DNA of 64,000 nucleotides from Gordionus sp. m RMFG-2023 (Eukaryota; Nematomorpha; Gordioida; Chordodea; Parachordodidae). Below are positions 35,156 through 44,929 of the stretch, piece by piece; the stretch's first letter is position 1, and each line of letters begins with the position of its first letter. The notes beneath the pieces were generated by a model that did not search any database, was not told the origin of the DNA, and saw only the letters and a program-made list of their open reading frames with translations. The position numbers and the translations under genes were made by a program. The DNA is taken from the NCBI RefSeq assembly GCF_954871325.1, contig NC_088779.1:15998846-16062845 (forward strand), read 5' to 3'.

Positions 35156-36500
35156 TAAGATTGATTCTAGTAAAAGTTAATTTTTGCCCCAACAAGCCCC
35201 AAACCCCAGGCTTGTAGATTACATTGGTTTATTAAGTCTCCTATAGGATAATTGTTATCAATAATACACCATTTGTATATAAATAATTCATAAAAAATTT
35301 CAAAATGTGATATTATATTTTAAAAAATGTTTAAGTTTTAATGAATTTTTTAATTTTTTTTCTAATTCTTTTGATTATCAACCACCAGAAAAGGTGAAAG
35401 TTAAAGGGAAAAAATAGAATTTAAAGCATAAATAGCAAATGAATACTTATTATATCATATTTTTAAGCATAATATAATTAATTCGACCTAATTCTACTAG
35501 CCCCTAGTTACTGATATGATTTACCCTTTAGAAAATAATGTTAAAGCATAATTAAAATATTTTTCACTATAATATTAAACGGCATAAAAATATGGATTTG
35601 TGGCCTTCTGTCTCTCTTAAAGTTGAAATTGTTTTAAACCATATCATGAATAATAAACCAATTTGCACAGTGAGATTTAGAAATAATTAAATAGACAGAA
35701 TATGAAATTAAAAAATCTTCTTTTCCCATTTCAGAAAGTCTCATAATCATTATGTTTAAAAATATTTATTGTAGGCATTTCCTTTCAGACAGAATAATAT
35801 GATTTGAAAATAACTTACAAAATATTAAATTTGAACTAAATTCACATATCATCTCTATTGAAACCACCAAAATATATAATTAAATATATTTTTTATCATT
35901 TTAAGATTTATATTTGAAACAGGAGTTGGCATTTATTATTTTTAAATTTAACAATGTTTAAATTTAAAAAAGATAAGATTTTATGTTTTAAAGCTATAAA
36001 AATTAATAATTTTGACGATTACAAAAGATTTAAGATAGAGGTCTCAATTCAATGTTCCCCTTCATCTAATCTTATTTAAAAAATTTTAAAAATTATCAAC
36101 ATATTTTTTTAGCGCTGGAAAGGGTTAATCATATCAGTAACTAGGGGCTAGTAGAATTAGGTCGAATTAATTATATTATGCTTAAAAATATGATATAATA
36201 AGTATTCATTGGCTATTATAGCTTTAAATTCTATTTTTTTCCCTTTAACTTTCACCTTTTCTGGTGGTTGATAATCAAAAGAATTAGAAAAAAAATTAAA
36301 AAATTCATTAAAACTTAAACATTTTTTAAAATAAAATATCACATGTTGAAATTTTTTATGAATTACTTATATACAAATGGTGTATTATTGATAATAACAA
36401 TTATCCTATAGGAGACTTAATAAACCAATATAATCTTCAAGCCTGGGGTTTGGGGCTTGTTGGGGCAAAAATTAACTTTTACTAGAATCAATCTTAAAAT
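35156..36500. repeat. Large inverted repeat, arms ~365 bp
   Basis: Left arm about 35156-35520 and right arm about 36130-36500 are inverted copies with few differences (left begins TTAAGATTGATTCTAGTAAA, right closes with its complement). The loop is about 600 bp of AT-rich DNA without a gene. The open frame at 36342-36157 is only the arm read in one direction. It is probably a foldback-type or long-TIR element nested in the Mutator-like element; no target duplication could be separated from the arm ends. Confidence 0.8.
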
Positions 36501-36751
36501 ATAAAATATTTATTAATAGGGTCTTTTGTAAAATACGACTTAATCTAATCGTTATAAAAATTGACTATACCAAATTCCACATATACGAATTTCATAAATA
36601 ACAAGTGACGTGTTTTAGAGGTAAATAATTTTAAAACGCATAAATAAATATAGACAATTAAGCTGGTTCTCTGGTTTTTTGGAACTTAATAAATGGGTTA
36701 AATATAATTTTGTCAAATATAAATCACTATTGCATTGTGATAATGTTAGTT

Positions 36752-37165
36752 GTAATGCATTCGCGATATTGCATTCGCTATGATGCATTCGCGATAATGC
36801 ATTCGCTGTAATGTATTCGCTCTAATATATTCGCTATGATGCATTCGCTATAATGTTTTCGCGGTAATGCATTCGCTATAATGCATTCGTAATGTTTTCG
36901 CGGTAATGCATTCGCTATAATGCATTCGCGCTATATAATACATTCGCTATGATGCATTCGCGATAATGCATTCGCGGTATTACATTCGCTGTAATGCATC
37001 GCTATAATACTTTCGCGTTATGCATTCGCGCTAATATATTCGCTATGATACATTCGCTATAATGCATTCGCGGTAATGCATTCGCTAATAATATCTTTTC
37101 GCGGTAATCGACATTCGCGATAATGCATACGCGATAATACATTTCGCGATAAATGTTTCGCGGTA
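36752..37165 (-). repeat. Minisatellite TATAATGCATTCGC, right terminus
   Basis: Inverted counterpart of the array at 32575-33027. Order of variants near the outer end mirrors the left arm (TCGATTACCGCG then AAAAGATATTAT then GCGAATGCATTACC when read inverted), so these are true terminal inverted repeats and not independent arrays. Confidence 0.9.
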
Positions 37166-37187
37166 TTGACGTGATACGACTTGAAAC

Positions 37188-40100
37188 ATCCTTATAAATG
37201 ATTATCACCCTAAAATATTACTAGGGTATTAAGGGTAAAATAATTATAACACAATATCTTCTAGTAATGTTAGATAAATAGAAAAATAGATATAAATTAT
37301 TGAAAAATTATTTTTTCCAAATCTTTAAGTATCTATTTCAAAGAAGTTCTCTATAGGAATTATTACGGCAAAATAAATTTATAGTAACCTATTATAAATA
37401 TTAAGTATTTTTTTATATATTGAAACATACAAAAAAATGCTTATCACGCTAAAATATAACTAAACACTTCCAAAGGATATAAGTGAAAATCATTATAAGT
37501 CAATAAATAGCTTCTAGTATTATTAAATAAATAGAATATATTTAGATTATGTTGAAATCATTTTTCCAAATATCTAAATAGTTCCAATGAAGTTCTCTAC
37601 AGGAAATAACTTCTTCAACGACAAAATTAATTAATAGTAATATTTAAAATATTAAGTTATAATACTAAAGATTTTATATATACTTGGAACAAACTTATAA
37701 AGGATTTTCATGCTAATATATAATAACTAAACACTAAATCATAACACAATACTTTGTATTAATGTTAAATAATAGGAAAATAAATTTTGATTATTGATAA
37801 ATTATTTTTTCCAAATCTCTAAGTATTTCATAGAAGTTCTCTATAGGAATTAACCTATTCTATGACAAAATAAATTAATAGTAAATTTATTAAATATATT
37901 AAGTTGTAATTAAAGTATTATTTTATATATATACTTGAAACATAAATAAAAATATCACGCTAAAATATAACTAAACACTTTCAAGGGATATTAAGGGTTA
38001 CATCATTATAGCCCAATAATACTTTCTACTAATATTAAATAATAGGAAAATAAATTTAGATTATTGAAAAATTATATTTATTGTAAAATTCTTTTTCTAA
38101 ATGTCAAAGTATCTAGTTCTTTTACGACAAAATAAATTTATTGTGAATTTATTAAAAATATTAAGTTTCCTATAGTAAATATTGAAATATATTTTATATA
38201 TACTTGAAACATCCTTATAAAAGATTATCACCCTAAAATATTACTAGGGGTATTATATTTTTTCCAAATCTTTAAGTATCTATTTCAAAGAAGTTCTCTA
38301 TAGGAATTTATCTCTTTTACGACAAAATAAATTTATAGTAACCTATAATAAATATTAAGTATAATTATGACACAATATCTTCTAGTAATGTTAGATAAAT
38401 AGGAAAATAGATATATATTATTGAAAAACTATTTTTTATAAATCTTTAAGTATCTATTTCAAAGAAGTTCTTTATAGGAATAATTACGACAAAATAAATT
38501 TATAGTAACCTATAATAAATATTAAGTATTTTTTTATATATTGATGAAACATACATAAAAATGCTTATCACGCTAAAATATAACTAAACACTTACAAAGG
38601 ATATAAGTGAAAATCATTATAAGTCAATAAATAGCTTCTAGTATTATTAAATTAATAGAATATATTTAGATTATGTTGAAATCATTTTTCCAAATATCTA
38701 AATAGTTCCAATGAAGTTCTCTACAGGAAATAACCTCTTCAACGACAAAATTAATTAATAGTAATATTTAAAATATTAAGTTATAATACTAAAGATTTTA
38801 TATATACTTGGAACAAACTTAAAAAATTTTCATGCTAATATATAATAACTAAACACTAAATCATAACACAATACTTTGTATTAATGTTAAATAATAGGAA
38901 AATAAATTTTGATTATTGATAAATTATTTTTTCCAAATCTCTAAGTATTTCATAGAAGTTCTCTATAGGAATTAACCTATTCTATGACAAAATAAATTAA
39001 TAGTAAATTTATTAAATATATTAAGTTGTAATTAAAGTATTATTTTATATATATACTTGAAACATAAATAAAAATATCACGCTAAAATATAACTAAACAC
39101 TTTCAAGGGATATTAAGGGTTACATCATTATAGCCCAATAATACTTTCTACTAATATTAAATAATAGGAAAATAAATTTAGATTATTGAAAAATTATATT
39201 TATTGTAAAATTCTTTTTCTAAATGTCAAAGTATCTAGTTCTTTTACGACAAAATAAATTTATTGTGAATTTATTAAAAATATTAAGTTTCCTATAGTAA
39301 ATATTGAAATATATTTTATATATACTTGAAACATCCTTATAAAAGATTATCACCCTAAAATATTACTAGGGGTATTATATTTTTTCCAAATCTTTAAGTA
39401 TCTATTTCAAAGAAGTTCTCTATAGGAATTTATCTCTTTTACGACAAAATAAATTTATAGTAACCTATAATAAATATTAAGTATAATTATGACACAATAT
39501 CTTCTAGTAATGTTAGATAAATAGGAAAATAGATATATATTATTGAAAAACTATTTTTTATAAATCTTTAAGTATCTATTTCAAAGAAGTTCTTTATAGG
39601 AATAATTACGACAAAATAAATTTATAGTAACCTATAATAAATATTAAGTATTTTTTTATATATTGATGAAACATACATAAAAATGCTTATCACGCTAAAA
39701 TATAACTAAACACTTACAAAGGATATAAGTGAAAATCATTATAAGTCAATAAATAGCTTCTAGTATTATTAAATTAATAGAATATATTTAGATTATGTTG
39801 AAATCATTTTTCCAAATATCTAAATAGTTCCAATGAAGTTCTCTACAGGAAATAACCTCTTCAACGACAAAATTAATTAATAGTAATATTTAAAATATTA
39901 AGTTATAATACTAAAGATTTTATATATACTTGGAACAAACTTAAAAAATTTTCATGCTAATATATAATAACTAAACACTAAATCATAACACAATACTTTG
40001 TATTAATGTTAAATAATAGGAAAATAAATTTTGATTATTGATAAATTATTTTTTCCAAATCTCTAAGTATTTCATGGAAGTTCTCTTTAGGAAATAAACT

Positions 40101-40290
40101 ATTCTATGACAAAATAAATTAATAGTAAATTTATTAAATATATTAAGTTGTAATTAAAGTATTATTTTATATATATACTTGAAACATACTTAAAAATATC
40201 ACGCTAAAATATAACTAAACACTTTCAAGGGATATTAAGGGTTACATCATTATAGCCCAATAATACTTTCTACTAATATTAAATAATAGG
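37188..40290 (+). repeat. Satellite array, segment 4 with 1,122-bp higher-order repeat
   Basis: The monomer types recur in fixed order. The block starting TATTATATTTTTTCCAAATC at 38251 recurs at 39373 almost base for base, a period of 1,122 bp, so it is a higher-order repeat that contains extra shortened monomers (168 and 193 bp) compared with the ~1.0-kb unit at 31451-32454. Near identity of successive units shows recent homogenisation. It ends at the mitochondrial insertion. Confidence 0.92.
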
Positions 40291-40292
40291 TG

Positions 40293-40350
40293 ATGCACCT
40301 ACCTCCTTGTTTACCTTTTGTCTCCAACCCCAATATGAAATCTCTATTAA
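40293..40350 (+). pseudogene. nad6: Possible 3' end of mitochondrial nad6
   Basis: Read with the invertebrate mitochondrial code it gives CTYLLVYLLSPTPMWNLY and a TAA at 40348-40350, 10 bp before the cytb ATG. In the common arthropod order nad6 directly precedes cytb on the same strand, which is the only reason for the name; the peptide is too short to prove it. Confidence 0.3.
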
Positions 40351-40360
40351 CTAAACTTAA

Positions 40361-41474
40361 ATGATAAATAAATCTATCCGAAAATCTGAAATATTTAATG
40401 AAATTAATAAATTCATTATTGATCTCCCAACCCCTCCTAATATTAATTATTTATGAAATATAGGATCAATTACAGGATTATTTTTTATATCCCAATTTAT
40501 TACAGGATTCTTTCTTTCTATACATTACATTTCAGATATTAATAAATCATTTTTTATAGTGGTATCTATTGAAAATAATATTTGAGAGGGATTTTTATTA
40601 CGCAATCTCCATTCTATAGGAGCATATTTTATGTTTATTTTTATTTATTTGCACATCTTTCGTAGTCTATTCTATGGATCATTTGTAATCTTACTTCTTT
40701 TAATTATAATAACAGCCTTTTTAGGGTATGTTCTTCCGTGAGGGCAAATATCTTACTGAGCAGCAACTGTAATTACTAATATAATCTCCGCTATCCCTAT
40801 TCTAGGAAAGCCTGTGGTTATTTGAATTTTAGGAGGATTTAATGTAGGGGACCCTACATTAAATCGATTCTTTTCCTTACATTTTTTTTTACCTTTTATT
40901 TTACTAGTGTTAATAATAGTGCATTTAATTTTATTACACTTAAAAGGCAGTAACAACCCCCTTGGAATCCCTTCTTCTGTTTTTAAAATCCCTTTTCACC
41001 AAACTTTTTCTTATAAAGATATTTTTGGTTTTATGCTGCCCTTATTCTTATTTTTTATTCTTATTTTTTTATGTCCTGATTTATTCACAGATGTAGTCAA
41101 TTTTATCGAGGCTAACCCTTTATCCACACCACCACATATTATACCTGAGTGATATTTTCATTTTGCTTATGGTATCCTACGAAGTGTACCGAATAAATTG
41201 GGCGGGAGTTATTGCTTTATTTATAAGAATCATAATTATATACATCTTACTTATATCTTCAAAAAATCTTTTAATCTATAACTCTTTACGTAAATTTATT
41301 GCCAATCTTATTGCCTCCTCTTTTATCCTATTAAGCTATATTGGTTCTCAAGTTGTAGAACCTCCTTTCATTGTTATAGGGCAGATACTCAGTGTTATCT
41401 ACTTTTTATTATTTTTTATTATAGCTTCTATCTGAGTAACCTATATTTGCCTTGAAAGCAAATCAAGATCGTAA
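40361..41474 (+). pseudogene. cytb: Mitochondrial cytochrome b in the nucleus, one frameshift
   Basis: Full-length cytochrome b (about 370 residues), the haem-binding core of respiratory complex III. With TGA=Trp and ATA=Met it reads MINKSIRKSEMFNEINKFI, then [55 protein letters not shown], the [20 protein letters not shown] Qo-site block (PEWY), and a C-terminus ending CLESKSRS. The haem histidines of the first helix pair are visible (FLSMHY, NLHSMG). One extra G in the run GGCGGGAG near 41200 shifts the frame; the total length is 371 codons plus one base. In the nucleus it cannot be translated (many TGA). The sequence is divergent, with [10 protein letters not shown] where most arthropods have IGRGLYYGSY. 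Confidence 0.92.
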
Positions 41475-41559
41475 AAATCATTACTCTCGTTAATAAATCA
41501 ATATTCATTTAATATAATATAAATTATATAGAAATTTCAACTCTAAAATACTTAAATTA
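41475..41559. other. Short intergenic mitochondrial piece where nad1/trnS2 would be
   Basis: Only 85 bp separate cytb from trnL1. In the ancestral arthropod order trnS2 and nad1 lie here. No nad1 sequence and no convincing tRNA-Ser(UCN) can be folded. Either this species has moved these genes or the NUMT carries an internal deletion. Confidence 0.6.
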
Positions 41560-41620
41560 CTTTAAGTAATGAATTTACCTCTAAATCCTAAATTTAGTAC
41601 ACAAATTATGCTAACCTAAA
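41560..41620 (-). tRNA. trnL1: Mitochondrial tRNA-Leu(CUN), T-arm-less, in NUMT
   Basis: Read on the minus strand: acceptor stem TTTAGGT/ACTTAAA (one G-U), short D stem GCA/TGT, anticodon stem CTAAA/TTTAG with loop TTTAGGA (anticodon TAG), then 13 nt (AGGTAAATTCATT) in place of variable loop plus T arm, discriminator G. Total 61 nt. It lies directly downstream of rrnL, the ancestral place of trnL1. Confidence 0.75.
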
Positions 41621-42689
41621 TTAAATTTAAAGTGGTCCTTTCGTAACTTTATAATATAACAATAAAAGATAGGAACCGATCTGGCTCTCGCCGATCTGCA
41701 CTCAAATCATGGTTAAATTTAATGGTCGAACAGACCATCCATTAAAACTACTGCATCTTAATGAAAAATAATTCAACATCGAGGTCGCAAACACTATAAA
41801 TTATAAGATCTAATTTACTATATTACGCTGTTAACCCTAGGGTAACTTTTTCTAAATATCAATATAAAATTGGATCTCTTTAAAATACACTCAATTTTAG
41901 CCCTAGTTGCCCCAACTAACTGTAACTATATACAGAAGCTCCTAGGGTCTTTCCTTCTTTTTATTAACTTTAAGATTTTTCACTTAAAATTCAATTTTAT
42001 TAACCAATAATAACTTAAAATAAGTCTTACCATTCATCCTAGCAAACAATTAATTTGCAAATGATTATGCTACCTTCGCACGGTCAAATTACCGCGGCCA
42101 TTAAACTTTTATCATAGGGCAGGCAATACTAAAAACAACTGCTTTTAGCTAAGTATTTGTTAAACCTACATATTTTAATCGAGTAAATTAATTAATTCAT
42201 ATACATAATATTTTTACTATAAAATATTTCTTACTTCTACTAATTAAAGCAAATTAATTTTAATTAAAATTAATTTGTTAAACCTAATTAATTTTAATTA
42301 AAATTATTTAATATATGACAAACTACACATTAAAAGATTTTATCTCAATTTTATATTAACATTTTATTTATAATGGTTAACTTTACTTAAAAGAGCTCAC
42401 CCCTATTAACTTCGGAGATTTACTCACCGCATTCTAAAAGAATTATTATCATTAAGCCAGCTATAAAAGAACAAAATGAATTTCACCTTAATAAAATTTA
42501 AGTAAAAATTTGAAACTTTTTACTTAAATTTTATTAACTATCTTCATTATCTGGGTAGTTAACAATAAACTTTTTTATTACCTTATCGTGTTGCAACAGG
42601 AAACCCTAATATATCTTTATTTTTAATCCCTTTTCAGGACCATTAAAAATTCATTTTATCAAAAATACTATAATTAAAATTTTAAAATC
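41621..42689 (-). rRNA. rrnL: Mitochondrial 16S (large subunit) rRNA in NUMT
   Basis: Minus strand. Landmarks read on the plus strand: GTGGTCCTTTCGTAACTTTA (3' sarcin-ricin end, 41630 on), CCGATCTGCACTCAAATCAT (the usual 16S primer site, 41691), GCTGTTAACCCTAGGGTAAC (41828), CTACCTTCGCACGGTCAAAT with CCGCGGCC (42070-42100). About 1.07 kb between trnL1 and trnV, bounds set by those tRNAs. Confidence 0.9.
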
Positions 42690-42753
42690 TTTACATAATT
42701 CACCTTTTCAGTGTAAATGAAACGCTTTATTATAGGATTATTTATATATGTAA
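42690..42753 (-). tRNA. trnV: Mitochondrial tRNA-Val, T-arm-less, in NUMT
   Basis: Minus strand: acceptor TTACATA/TATGTAA (perfect), anticodon stem TTTCA/TGAAA with loop TTTACAC (anticodon TAC), and only 8 nt (AGGTGAAT) where variable loop and T arm should be; discriminator A. The D-arm region is AT-rich and weakly paired. It separates the two rRNA genes, as in most animals. Confidence 0.75.
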
Positions 42754-43440
42754 TAGGCCTTCTTTCAAGAGGGCCTACTTTGTTACGACTTGTCCCTCTA
42801 GAGAATGACGGGCGATATGTGTATAGTTTAGAGCCTTTTCATTAAAACACTCTTATTTTAATTACTTCTAAATCCTGAATTTTAGTGTGAACTATTTTTA
42901 AATAGTTAAAATTATATTATATAAAGTACCCCACTTAACTCTAAATATCCTAAACTTTGACTTGAAAAAATATTTTATAAAATATTTATTTTTAATTTTT
43001 AAACAAAAAATATATAAAACAGCAATACATAAAGAAAAATTTAGATAAGGTCAAAAGCGTACTATCAACTCAATAAGCTAGATCCTCTAGTAGGGATAAA
43101 CCACCTCCAAATTTTTTAAGTTTCAAATTTTATAATACTTAGGTATTTTTCTATTTTTTCTATAATAATAGGGTATCTAATCCTAGTCTTAAAACAAAGC
43201 TTATAAAAATCCTGGATTTTGGATTTAATATCTTTAGGGATTCCACCCCCTAAAGATATTAAATCCAGACTAATTTTTACCAAATTCAAATTAAATCTGT
43301 TTGTATAACCGCTAATGCTGGCACAAACTTTTTAAGACTTATATTTACTAAACCTTAATTAAAAGTTGTTTAATTTATACTCTGAATTAAAAACTAAAAT
43401 TTTAATAGGGAGGTGAAATAAATTAAACAACTTTTAATTA
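42754..43440 (-). rRNA. rrnS: Mitochondrial 12S (small subunit) rRNA in NUMT
   Basis: Minus strand. Plus-strand landmarks: TTTGTTACGACTTGTCCCTC (42779, 3' end region), GAATGACGGGCGATATGTGT (42804, a usual 12S primer site), GGGTATCTAATCCTAGTCTT (43171). About 690 bp up to the nuclear junction, so the gene is complete or nearly complete at its 5' side. Confidence 0.88.
43356..43440. repeat. Perfect 22-bp hairpin at the NUMT right junction
   Basis: TAATTAAAAGTTGTTTAATT plus two bases (43356-43377) is repeated inverted at 43419-43440 with a 41-nt loop. The second arm ends exactly where satellite resumes. It may be part of the mitochondrial control region next to rrnS, or was formed by fold-back synthesis during insertion. 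Confidence 0.8.
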
Positions 43441-43576
43441 TATATTTATTGTAAAATTCTTTTTCTAAATGTCAAAGTATCTAGTTCTTTTACGACAAAT
43501 AAAATTTATTGTGAATTTAATAAAAATATTAAGTTTCCTATAGTAAATATTGGAATATTTTTTATATATACTTGAA
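43441..43576 (+). repeat. Satellite array, segment 5
   Basis: A single partial monomer (ATATTTATTGTAAAATTC through TATATATACTTGAAA). It is the same monomer type and phase that precedes the Mutator-like element at 32535, and runs directly into a partial copy of that element. Confidence 0.9.
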
Positions 43577-44480
43577 ATTAGCGCGAAATGTATTATCGCG
43601 AATGCATTATCGCGAATGCATTATCGCGAATGTCGATTACCGCGAATGTCGATTACCGCGAAAAGATATTATAGCGAATGCATTATAGCGAATGCATTAC
43701 CGCGAATGCAATATAGCGAATATAATACAGCGAAAATATTATAGCGAATGTATTAGCGCGAATGTAATACCACGAAAATGTTATCGCGAATGTATTATAG
43801 CGAATACATTACAGCGAATGAATTATCGCGAATATATTACCGCGAATGTATTATAGCGAATCAATTATCGCGACTACATTATAGCGAATGCATTAATGTG
43901 AATGAATTATCGCGAATGCATTATAGCGAATGCATTATAGCGAATACATTATCATATCGCGAATGGAGTTTCATGAAAGTTACAATTTTATATTTATCGA
44001 CTTTTCGACTGACTTAGTTGAATCTGAAAATTAAGTTAAAATGGGGATTGGCTCTAAAAACATTTTTTAATTGAAATTAAGGCTAAGGCTTTTCTTTTTT
44101 TTGACTCAAAATATATAAAAAAGATTCTAAGTAATAAAATAGATTTCTCTTTTTCATCTAATCATTTTAAATATTAAACATTAAGTTTTTTCTTTTTAAT
44201 TATTGAAAACTTGTAGGGCAGAACGGGGTTATGGCGAACCCTAAAGGCAAACCTTAAGAAATTTATAAGTACTTTATCATTTTTAATAAAAAATATCTCA
44301 TTTTGTTCAGCTCTATTAGTTTTATTATATGTTTAAATTTCAAAAATACATCTCTAATAATTTTTTCAAAATATCATTTTTCCTGGAATTTTTTTTGATA
44401 ACCGAGTGAACCCTACCCGGGTACGAACAAGCCCTTGGTCGAGTCCATATATAAAAGTTATATATTTTTTTATTAGGATA
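43577..44480 (+). mobile_element. Partial second copy of the Mutator-like element
   Basis: From TTAGCGCGAAATGTATTATC through the GCGAATGCATTATA array (43577-43965), then the same sequence as 33028-33560 with few changes (GGAGTTTCATGAAAGTTACA and so on). About 27 bp of the outermost end are missing relative to 32544, as is a ~33-bp piece near 44450. The preceding satellite is in the same phase as at the first copy. It is cut at 44480 by the Helitron end. Open frames here only translate the minisatellite. Confidence 0.88.
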
Positions 44481-44929
44481 CTAGCTAATAACCCGTCAAG
44501 AATGACGGGGAATTAGAATTTTCTCCTTTATAACTATTTTTATATCTTTAAAAACTCAATCTATGAAAGGATGATAGATATTAGGGCTCCCAGGCTCTTA
44601 TATATAGTCGAGACATCCCAGCAATAAAGGACACAAATATACACCTTGCTCACATTTTAAAGATAAAAGAAAATTTTACCCAATAATTAAGATTTATTAC
44701 ATGGAAACAATGTCTCTTATTGGAACCCCAAATATTACATTATCCACCAGACCTCCTGTTAGTCAGCATTTCTGTTCACTGAATGAATAAAAGAAGAGAA
44801 AAAAAGAGACAAAGATATGAATTATAAGAAAATATAATAATAATGTATACCTTAAGACTTAACGATTATGGGGTTCCAACACATATACATTTGTAACCAT
44901 ATAAAAAAATATAATATAGTAAAATTTAT

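Larger units (their letters stand above)
32544..37178. mobile_element. Mutator-like element with minisatellite inverted termini
   Basis: Flanked by a perfect 9-bp direct repeat ACTTGAAAC (32535-32543 and 37179-37187) in an otherwise continuous satellite monomer. Ends are GGTTACATCTCAATACCGC and, inverted, CGTATCACGTCAATACCGC. Both termini are long inverted arrays of a 14-bp-type unit GCGAATGCATTATA (32575-33027 plus orientation; 36752-37165 inverted). Long terminal repeats and a 9-bp TSD are the pattern of Mutator-like elements. No transposase was found; the interior (33028-36750) holds other inverted-repeat elements and AT-rich DNA. It is therefore a non-autonomous element, with superfamily assigned by TSD length and TIR style only. 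Confidence 0.8.
40291..43440 (+). other. Nuclear mitochondrial insertion (NUMT), 3.15 kb
   Basis: A contiguous mitochondrial segment: possible nad6 tail, cytb (+), trnL1 (-), rrnL (-), trnV (-), rrnS (-). Both junctions run directly into the satellite: left after AATAATAGG (40290), right into ATATTTATTGTAAAATTC. Compared with the intact monomer at 39163, about 27 bp of satellite are missing, the pattern of end-joining at a break. Almost no decay: cytb has one frameshift. The nuclear location rests on the junctions; an assembly chimera cannot be excluded. Confidence 0.88.

Noticed and set aside
36157-36342. 61-codon frame on the minus strand
   Set aside because: Lies in the right arm of the 35156-36500 inverted repeat; the left arm does not keep it open.
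40753-41435. Short frames over cytb read with the standard code, both strands
   Set aside because: Shadows of cytb; the plus-strand pieces are the cytb frame cut at mitochondrial TGA codons.
40361-41474. Cytb as a functional nuclear gene
   Set aside because: It needs TGA=Trp and ATA=Met, has one frameshift, and is flanked by mitochondrial rRNA genes, so it is a NUMT.
43550-44017. Open frames of 64 and 79 codons with repeating RMHYSECIIAN-like peptides (also 37208-37002)
   Set aside because: They translate the 14-bp minisatellite; the repeat length and lack of conservation of frame between copies show they are not genes.
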